Positions 58,544 to 64,000 of a stretch of DNA of 64,000 nt are shown in pieces. Origin of the DNA: Bradyrhizobium sp. URHD0069 (GTDB lineage Bacteria; Pseudomonadota; Alphaproteobacteria; Rhizobiales; Xanthobacteraceae); contig NZ_JNIJ01000005.1 in the NCBI RefSeq assembly GCF_000701345.1, forward strand, positions 186,001-250,000. Reading direction: 5' to 3'. Both the position numbers and the translations under genes were made by a program. The notes under the pieces were generated by a model, which saw only the letters and a list, made by a program, of their open reading frames with translations, had not been told where the DNA came from and made no database searches. Numbering within the stretch: position 1 is the first letter of the stretch; every line of letters starts with the position of its first letter.

Positions 58544-58834
58544 ATGATCAGCGCCAAGTCAGATGTTCAGGTCGATACGCCGGAAGTCCGCGTCACCGAG
58601 TGGCGGCTGGCGCCGGGCAGCGCCACCGGTCATCACATTCACGAGATGGATTACGTCATCGTTCCCGTGACCTCGGGCGAAATGACTATCGTGGCGCCCA
58701 ATGGAGAACGCTCCAAGGCGCAGCTTGGCCTCGGCAAATCCTATTTCCGCAAGGCCGGGGTCGAGCATGACGTGCTCAACGAAACCACAGCCGAAATCGT
58801 GTTCCTGGAAGTCGAGCTGAAACGGCCGATCTGA
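58544..58834 (+). CDS. Cupin domain-containing protein
   Basis: A 96-residue minimal cupin. Motif 1 is GSATGHHIHEMDYVIVPVTS with metal-binding His residues and Glu, and motif 2 is FRKAGVEHDVLNET with its His. ATG at 58544 follows GGAGAACGAGCG. It lies 34 bases after the antiporter gene and is probably co-transcribed. Function unknown; single-cupin proteins of this length often bind a metal and a small acid. Confidence 0.85.
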   Translation: MISAKSDVQVDTPEVRVTEWRLAPGSATGHHIHEMDYVIVPVTSGEMTIVAPNGERSKAQLGLGKSYFRKAGVEHDVLNETTAEIVFLEVELKRPI

Positions 58835-59002
58835 TCGAGGTTCCGCGACCCTGAAAGCCACGTCACGCTGTTGGTGCGTGCCGGTTGAAACCGCCAAGAC
58901 CTGAACGGCGCTGCCGTCGGCCGAATTGCCATCGATCTGTCGCACTTGATCCCTTAATGCGCCTCAAAGTTCCCGCATCAAAATGGCGCGGGGAGTGTCG
59001 GC

Positions 59003-59938
59003 ATGCTGAAGAAATACATTTCGAAATTTACGATGGACATATTGCCGTCGGTGGCCGCGACCATCATCGGGGCCTATATCGTCAATCATTACATCGTCGC
59101 CAAGCCGGCAGCCAATGCTCCGGCCACTGCGGCGATATCGTCGGATGACCTGAAAAAGCCCGACACCAAGAGCGATGCGAATCCGCCCGAGACTGTCGCC
59201 AACGCCCCCGAGGCCGGCGTCAAGGCGAAGGGCATCTCTGAAAGGGCCATTCTCGAGAAATCGGCGGCCGAAAAGCCTGCTGAGAAACCGGCTGCCAACA
59301 AGCCGATTGCCGACAAGCCGGCCGAGACCGCGAGCGTCCCCGTGGAAACGCGGCGGCATCAGGCTGCGCCGCGCGAAAAGCCGGTCGCCAAAGCTGTTGC
59401 GGCGCCGGTGCAGCCTGCAGCGTCGGCCACTGCGCCGGCTGCCGCCGCGCCAACTACCGTCCCGCCGGTCGAGGCTGCAAGCCCGCCGGAAGAGCGTCGC
59501 GACGCCAACGATCTCGCGCGCGCGGCCATCGAGCGCCTGCGCGGCGCGAACGACGGCTCGCCCCGTGCCCAGGAAGCCGCGCGTATCCCGGAAGCGCCTC
59601 GCGTCCCGGACCAGCCTCGCGTCGTGTCAGCCCCGCCCGTGCCGGCGCCATCGGCTCGGCCGCTTCCGCCCCCGATCATGGTTTCAACGCCCGCGACTGA
59701 GAACTTGGATTCTTCTGCCGGGTCATCACAGATGAGGCCGCCTTACGCAGGCGCCGCGCGGATCGACGACCCACGTCGCCCGACGCCGCCAGCCGATATC
59801 CCGGCAGCCGCGCCGTCGCGGCCGCTCGATCTGCATGCCGAGGCGGCGGAGCCGACGTCAACGCGTGAGCACACAACGGTCGCCGATGACATGCTGTCGG
59901 CCGCGAAATCGGTGTTTCACGCAGTATTGCCGAAATAG
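59003..59938 (+). CDS. Membrane-anchored Pro/Ala-rich protein, unknown function
   Basis: A 311-residue protein with one N-terminal membrane helix (ILPSVAATIIGAYIVNHYIV) followed by a long Ala/Pro/Lys/Glu-rich, low-complexity region (for example EKPAEKPAANKPIADKPAET). A short conserved-looking helix occurs at RDANDLARAAIERLRGAND and another at the C-terminus (DDMLSAAKSVFHAVLPK). No enzyme domain. It could span the periplasm or act as a scaffold. ATG at 59003 lies 11 bases after GGGGAGTG. Confidence 0.7.
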   Translation: MLKKYISKFTMDILPSVAATIIGAYIVNHYIVAKPAANAPATAAISSDDLKKPDTKSDANPPETVANAPEAGVKAKGISERAILEKSAAEKPAEKPAANKPIADKPAETASVPVETRRHQAAPREKPVAKAVAAPVQPAASATAPAAAAPTTVPPVEAASPPEERRDANDLARAAIERLRGANDGSPRAQEAARIPEAPRVPDQPRVVSAPPVPAPSARPLPPPIMVSTPATENLDSSAGSSQMRPPYAGAARIDDPRRPTPPADIPAAAPSRPLDLHAEAAEPTSTREHTTVADDMLSAAKSVFHAVLPK

Positions 59939-60129
59939 CTCCGTACCCTTAGCTCAGGACCTTCAGCACGTATCGCTCGCCTTGCCGCCGACGCGCGCAA
60001 GGCCGCTTCGCGCGCCTTCATCCTTGGGCGGAGGTTGCCGGACAATGCTCTGCTCGAAACAACTCTGCCCGAAACAACAACGCGGACCCAAGGGCCCGCG
60101 TCATCGGATTCAGATAGGCAAGATCTTGA

Positions 60130-60435
60130 TCAGCGCGGTCCACGTGGACCGGCGCCAGGACCGCCACGGCCACCGGGACCACCACGTTCTGCGCCAGGGC
60201 CGGCGCCGAACACCGGCTTCGGCTTCATCGGCAGCAGGCCTTCGCGTTGCAGCTTCTTGCGGGCCAGCTTGCGTGCGCGGCGCACGGCTTCGGCCTTTTC
60301 GCGGGCCTTCTTCTCGGAGGGCTTTTCATAATGGCCGCGGAGCTTCATCTCGCGGAAGATACCCTCGCGCTGCATCTTCTTCTTCAGCGCCTTGAGGGCT
60401 TGATCGACGTTGTTATCGCGGACGAGAACCTGCAC
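60130..60435 (-). CDS. rpsU: 30S ribosomal protein S21 with C-terminal extension
   Basis: A 101-residue S21 starting with GTG. The S21 core is [20 protein letters not shown], then [20 protein letters not shown] and [21 protein letters not shown]21 joins the small subunit near the mRNA exit and helps initiation. The last ~25 residues form a Gly/Pro/Arg tail ([20 protein letters not shown]) absent from E. coli S21 (71 residues). GTG at 60435 follows AGAGGATGCCGC; the longer frame to 60567 has no matching sequence. Confidence 0.92.
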   Translation of the reverse strand: MQVLVRDNNVDQALKALKKKMQREGIFREMKLRGHYEKPSEKKAREKAEAVRRARKLARKKLQREGLLPMKPKPVFGAGPGAERGGPGGRGGPGAGPRGPR

Positions 60436-60480
60436 GCGGCATCCTCTTTCAATTAATCGGATTGGAATTCTGGTAAAGCA

Positions 60481-60507
60481 AAGGGCTAGCGAAAACGCCG
60501 AGCCCTT
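60481..60507 (-). terminator. Stem-loop between purK and rpsU
   Basis: AAGGGCT (60481-60487) pairs with AGCCCTT (60501-60507), with inner GCG-AAAA-CGC. It lies downstream of purK on the minus strand, followed by TTGCTTTACC in that direction. It may end the purEK transcript, though the T run is short. Confidence 0.45.
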
Positions 60508-60600
60508 AAACCTTGAACGGGCGGATGTATCAGACAAAGGCGGGAATGTCCACCAGCGGGAACGCAATTCGTATCACCAAATCGGGTGTTTTGGTCGCGA

Positions 60601-61710
60601 TCACGAGGTTTTTTGCGGCGTTGCTCCGACCTGCGTCACATGTCCCATCTTCCGGCCCGGCCGCGCCGGACCCTTGCCGTAAAGATGCACGGTCGCGCCC
60701 GGGACGGTCAGCCATTGCTCGTAACTGTTGATATCGTCCCCGATCAGGTTGGTCATGGTGACCGGGCCATGACGAACCGGTTTGCCGAGCGGCCAGCCGG
60801 CAATGGCGCGGATGTGCTGCTCGAACTGCGAGATCGACGCGCCGTCGAGCGTCCAGTGCCCGGAATTGTGCACCCGTGGCGCGATCTCATTGACCAACAA
60901 TGTCGGTCCGCCGTCGCCGGCCAAAACAAACATCTCGACGGCGAGCACGCCGACATAATCGAGTGCGTTGGCGATCGTTTCCGCGATGGTGCGCGCCTGT
61001 GCAGCGAGCGCTTCCGAGATCGCCGCCGGCGCGCGCGAGGTCTTCAGGATGTGGTCGCGATGTTCGTTTTCGGTGACGTCAAAGCATTCGACATGACCGT
61101 CGGCGCTGCGCGCGGCGATCATTGAGACCTCGCAGTCGAAAGGAACGAAGGCCTCGAGGATGGCGGATTTGGTGCCGAGGTCTTCCCAGATCAGTTCCAC
61201 GTCGTCGCCGTCGCGGATGATCGCCTGGCCCTTGCCGTCATAGCCGAAGCGCCGGGTCTTGATCACGGCGGGCAGGCCGATGCGCGAGATCGCGGCACGC
61301 AGCGCCGCGGCCGACGAGACATCGGCGTAATCGGCAGTGCCGATGCCCAACCGTTTGACGAAGTTCTTCTCGGCTAACCGATCCTGCGTGGTTTCGAGGA
61401 TTTTGCGGTCGGGCAGCACCGGACGGCGCGCTCCGAGGATCATCGCGGCGGCGGCAGGTATATTCTCGAATTCGTAAGTGATGACGTCGACGTCGTTGGC
61501 GAACAACTCCAGCGCCTCGACGTCGGCATATTCCGCACAGGTCGCATTCAGCACGACATCGAATGCCGGTGAGTCCGGGTCCGGTGAAAACACCTGGCAT
61601 CGCAAGCCGAGCCGCGCCGCTGCCATCGCCAGCATCCGGCCCAACTGTCCGCCGCCAAGAATTCCGATGGTGTCGCCGGGCTTCAGCTTCACCTGCTTTT
61701 TGGCCGTCAC
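60601..61710 (-). CDS. purK: 5-(carboxyamino)imidazole ribonucleotide synthase PurK
   Basis: A 369-residue ATP-grasp enzyme that makes N5-CAIR from AIR, bicarbonate and ATP in purine synthesis. It has [20 protein letters not shown] at the N-terminus, the ATP-grasp segment [19 protein letters not shown], and the metal-binding [17 protein letters not shown]. Its start overlaps the purE stop by ATGA. Normal length. Confidence 0.96.
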   Translation of the reverse strand: MTAKKQVKLKPGDTIGILGGGQLGRMLAMAAARLGLRCQVFSPDPDSPAFDVVLNATCAEYADVEALELFANDVDVITYEFENIPAAAAMILGARRPVLPDRKILETTQDRLAEKNFVKRLGIGTADYADVSSAAALRAAISRIGLPAVIKTRRFGYDGKGQAIIRDGDDVELIWEDLGTKSAILEAFVPFDCEVSMIAARSADGHVECFDVTENEHRDHILKTSRAPAAISEALAAQARTIAETIANALDYVGVLAVEMFVLAGDGGPTLLVNEIAPRVHNSGHWTLDGASISQFEQHIRAIAGWPLGKPVRHGPVTMTNLIGDDINSYEQWLTVPGATVHLYGKGPARPGRKMGHVTQVGATPQKTS

Positions 61711-62195
61711 GCAGATTCCTCCGGGCGCTCGCCGATAGCCTCGGTCTGCTTCTTGCGCCAGGCCGCAAGCCTGCCGGCTAGCTCCGGGTCGTTGAGCGCG
61801 AGCACGCTTGCTGCAAGCAGCGCGGCGTTGATGGCGCCGGGCTTGCCGATGGCCAGCGTCCCGACCGGGACCCCCGCGGGCATCTGCACGATGGAATAAA
61901 GCGAATCGACGCCGGACAGCGCCTTGGATTCCATGGGAACGCCGAATACCGGAAGTTCCGTCAGCGAGGCGGTCATCCCCGGCAGATGTGCCGCGCCGCC
62001 GGCGCCCGCGATAATGATCCTGAAACCGGCGGACTTGGCGGCCTTGGCAAAGGCGAACAACCGGTCGGGGGTGCGGTGCGCGGAGACGATGTGTTTCTCG
62101 CAGGCAATGCCGAGCGCGGCGAGCGTTTCGGCGGCATGGCGCATGGTGTCCCAGTCCGACTGGCTTCCCATGATGATGGCGACGGGGACGGTCAT
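61707..62195 (-). CDS. purE: 5-(carboxyamino)imidazole ribonucleotide mutase PurE
   Basis: A 162-residue enzyme that converts N5-CAIR to CAIR. It has [37 protein letters not shown] with the catalytic His, and [16 protein letters not shown], all highly conserved. ATG at 62195 gives [11 protein letters not shown]; the open frame upstream is not conserved. First gene of the purEK operon, divergent from the GGDEF gene. Confidence 0.96.
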   Translation of the reverse strand: MTVPVAIIMGSQSDWDTMRHAAETLAALGIACEKHIVSAHRTPDRLFAFAKAAKSAGFRIIIAGAGGAAHLPGMTASLTELPVFGVPMESKALSGVDSLYSIVQMPAGVPVGTLAIGKPGAINAALLAASVLALNDPELAGRLAAWRKKQTEAIGERPEESA

Positions 62196-62336
62196 ACGGT
62201 TAATTCTTTTCGGGAATCCAAAAGCATAGGCCGCAAGTATAAGATCGGCCCGGGCTTCGGCAAGGCGTGGCAAGGGGTCTGGAATGGACTATCCTTTCTT
62301 GGTGAATCCCGGCAAGCCTCCTGCTCAGGAATGCCC

Positions 62337-63029
62337 ATGAAAAAGAAAGCCAGGGCGACCGCCCCGAGGGGCGCGAAACGCCGCAAAACCGTCATGGCGG
62401 AGCGCAATCCGGTGCCGCAGCGGGCCACGCCTGCCACCCGGCCTCGCCCGTCAGTCGCGCCCAATGAAGCCAGACTGACAATTCGCCGGCTCAGGGCCCA
62501 ACTGGCGGAGGCGCTGGCGCGAATAGAAGAACTGCAGGCGTCAGCCGATACCGACTTCCTGCTGGATATTCCGAACCGGCGCGGCTTTGAGCGAGAACTC
62601 CATCGCTCGGTCGCCTACATCAAACGCTACCATGCGAGCGGCGCGCTGATCGTGCTCGACGTCGATCGCCTAAAGCCGATCAACGACGCCTTCGGGCACG
62701 CCGCGGGCGATCAGGTGCTGAAGGCTGTGGTGGCGGCGCTTTCGCGCCAGATACGTTCATCCGACGTGATCGGGCGGCTGGGCGGCGATGAATTCGCGGT
62801 GTTATTGTGGAACCTGAGCGAAACCGATGCCAGGGCCAAGGCGGCGTCGCTGGAAGAAGCCGTCGATGGCTTAAAGTTCGTATTCCGCGGCCGCACCGTC
62901 ACAGCGGGCGCATCCGCCGGCGTCGCTATTCTCGGTCCCCACGCGGAAGCCGGTCGAGCACTGGAGGAAGCCGATAGCGCGATGTATGTGCGCAAGGCGC
63001 AACGGCGGCATGCGGCGGATGGGAGCTAA
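62337..63029 (+). CDS. Diguanylate cyclase (GGDEF domain protein)
   Basis: A 230-residue soluble protein. A basic N-terminal ~45 residues precedes a short coiled coil (LTIRRLRAQLAEALARIEEL) and a GGDEF domain with intact GGDEF at 149-153 and an RSSD inhibitory site at 140-143. It should make c-di-GMP; the coiled coil would serve dimer formation. No sensor domain is visible. ATG at 62337 has AGGA seven bases upstream; ATG at 62331 is an alternative. Confidence 0.9.
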   Translation: MKKKARATAPRGAKRRKTVMAERNPVPQRATPATRPRPSVAPNEARLTIRRLRAQLAEALARIEELQASADTDFLLDIPNRRGFERELHRSVAYIKRYHASGALIVLDVDRLKPINDAFGHAAGDQVLKAVVAALSRQIRSSDVIGRLGGDEFAVLLWNLSETDARAKAASLEEAVDGLKFVFRGRTVTAGASAGVAILGPHAEAGRALEEADSAMYVRKAQRRHAADGS

Positions 63030-63152
63030 GGTTTCGGATCGGTAGAACCGTAGAGGTGGCAAAGCGACAGCGTGCCCACCAATCCGAAGCGGATTTGACC
63101 GGTGGTGGCACGGCGCGAGAAGCGGCGTTGCGCACCCTGCCATCACTGATGC

Positions 63153-63404
63153 TTACAACCCGCTCAGATCATCCGGTACGTTGCCGAATTTCTTAAGCAA
63201 TTGAGCGTCGCCGAATTCGCCGATCATGGGATCGCCGGTGCGACTGAAGGCGACCGCACCGATGCTGCCGGCGGCCCTCGACAAGACTTCCGCGCGTCGT
63301 AACGCACCCGAGGAACTCTGGCATTCCTCCGCTGCGCCCGCGACCGGCGAGCCGGTATCATCCTGCAGAAACGGTAGCGCGACGTAATAGGTGACATCGG
63401 CCAT
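63153..63404 (-). CDS. Hypothetical protein, second of a small two-gene unit
   Basis: An 83-residue protein (MADVTYYVALPFLQDDTGSP...) with ECQSSSGALRRAEVLSRAAG and a C-terminal GDAQLLKKFGNVPDDLSGL. No family recognised. It starts 23 bases after the stop of the upstream 63428 gene, on the same strand, so the two are probably co-transcribed. The sequence suggests a small alpha/beta protein; function unknown. Confidence 0.6.
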   Translation of the reverse strand: MADVTYYVALPFLQDDTGSPVAGAAEECQSSSGALRRAEVLSRAAGSIGAVAFSRTGDPMIGEFGDAQLLKKFGNVPDDLSGL

Positions 63405-63427
63405 GGTGTCGCTCCGGGTTTGATCGA

Positions 63428-63715
63428 TCAGGCGGCGTCGCTGTTGGCTCGCGGTCGTCGTTCCGGAGCGCAGCCGTTCGAGCCAGCTGCCTGCAGCTCC
63501 TGCAACTCAATTTCCAGATACTCGTTGGCCATGATGAGCGCCTTGATCGTGCTGCGCATGTTTCCGTCGCACATCGCGATCGCTTGGTCGCAGGCCCGCT
63601 CGTACCGATTGGGATCAGATAGCCAAGACTGGCCGGATGAGGACTGGCCGGACGAAGACTGGCCGGACGAAGACTGGCCGGATGAAGATCGGTCGGACGA
63701 AGATCGGTCGGACAT
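63428..63715 (-). CDS. Hypothetical protein with Ser/Gly/Gln repeat N-terminus
   Basis: A 95-residue protein. The first ~30 residues are repeats of SSSGQ or SSSDR encoded by a 15-base tandem repeat. The conserved-looking part is RYERACDQAIAMCDGNMRST and IKALIMANEYLEIELQELQA, a helical region. No family recognised. It precedes the 63404 gene by 23 bases. The repeat tract may vary in length between strains. Confidence 0.62.
   Translation of the reverse strand: MSDRSSSDRSSSGQSSSGQSSSGQSSSGQSWLSDPNRYERACDQAIAMCDGNMRSTIKALIMANEYLEIELQELQAAGSNGCAPERRPRANSDAA
63630..63713 (-). repeat. 15-base in-frame tandem repeat in the 63428 gene
   Basis: About five and a half units of 15 bases (ACTGGCCGGACGAAG-like, then ATCGGTCGGACGAAG-like) run to the start codon, encoding the SSSGQ/SSSDR pentapeptides. 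Units differ at one to three positions. Confidence 0.92.
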
Positions 63716-63942
63716 GGCGAAGCTCCGGATATGACCAGAAGGTTGAGTAATGTTCCTATTTTGTTCTTATGGAGTCAAGAGGCGTCGGTCGATGAACCGG
63801 GCGGTCGTCGCCGATTTGCACAGCACCGCACAACGAAAGGTCAGCACAGGCTACCGAGGCTGAACCAAAGGCGGTCCGAAGGCCGGGCACGGAACGAAAA
63901 CAATTTCGGGAGCTTAATGCCTATTCTCAGGGAGTACGATGC

Positions 63943-64000
63943 ATGGGTCTTGCTGAGTCCAAAAGACCCGTGGTGCTGATCGTCGAGGATGAATTTCTGT
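63943..64000 (+). CDS. Response regulator receiver protein, N-terminal start only
   Basis: The frame from ATG 63943 reads MGLAESKRPVVLIVEDEFL and runs off the window. VVLIVEDEFL is the first strand and acidic pair of a CheY-like receiver domain. GGGAG lies upstream at good spacing. Output domain and partners are outside the window. Confidence 0.75.
   Translation, partial: MGLAESKRPVVLIVEDEFL

Noticed and set aside
60436..60600. A small RNA gene (such as 6S RNA) between purK and rpsU
   Set aside because: Apart from one hairpin that may be a terminator, the expected long rod-like pairing was not seen.

Overview
This is a 64 kb piece of a high-GC alphaproteobacterial chromosome. Gene content, the tol-pal layout, the split three-gene pnt transhydrogenase, the DUF882/YcbB pair and several dispersed palindromic repeats all point to Bradyrhizobium or a close relative in the Nitrobacteraceae. 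This assignment rests on recognition of families and gene order, not on a database search. No rRNA, tRNA, CRISPR array, transposase or prophage was found.

Layout. 1-7.3 kb: small stress and accessory genes (VOC-protein tail, SDR, cupin, HxlR regulator with a divergent reductase-like operon, two YciI proteins, and a TetR regulator whose perfect palindrome covers its own start codon and which probably controls the DUF2852 gene). 7.6-16.8 kb: cell-envelope tolQRAB, pal and cpoB, interrupted between tolB and pal by a GGDEF-EAL protein and a FeeM-type N-acyl amino acid synthase. 16.9-20.2 kb: tilS and ftsH. 20.3-27.5 kb: the most striking part. metE (B12-independent methionine synthase) and nrdAB (B12-independent ribonucleotide reductase) diverge from an intergenic region carrying two head-to-head cobalamin riboswitches. 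NrdB has the class Ic residue signature (Phe in place of the radical Tyr, Glu in place of the first Asp ligand), as in Chlamydia.

27.6-36.7 kb: a long dispersed repeat, TetR, OsmC, pyruvate kinase, DUF1036, DUF1244 and DUF2312 proteins (one truncated), a histidine kinase, a decayed kinase fragment and an acyltransferase; this is the most accessory-looking stretch. 36.7-42.4 kb: an EmrAB-type efflux operon with a divergent TetR regulator and a class III cyclase-TPR protein. 42.6-48.6 kb: two murein enzymes (DUF882 and a YcbB L,D-transpeptidase) and a sigma-54 response regulator. 48.7-52.6 kb: TerC with a structured leader, an XRE two-gene unit and an M3 peptidase. 52.8-58.8 kb: aa3 oxidase subunit IV, the pnt operon with repeats in both gaps, a hydrolase, a cation/proton antiporter and a cupin. 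59-64 kb: a Pro/Ala-rich anchored protein, rpsU, purEK, a GGDEF protein, two unknown small genes and the start of a response regulator.

Logic of the main locus: when B12 is plentiful both riboswitches should shut off the B12-independent enzymes, and B12-dependent isoenzymes (MetH, NrdJ, expected elsewhere) would take over.
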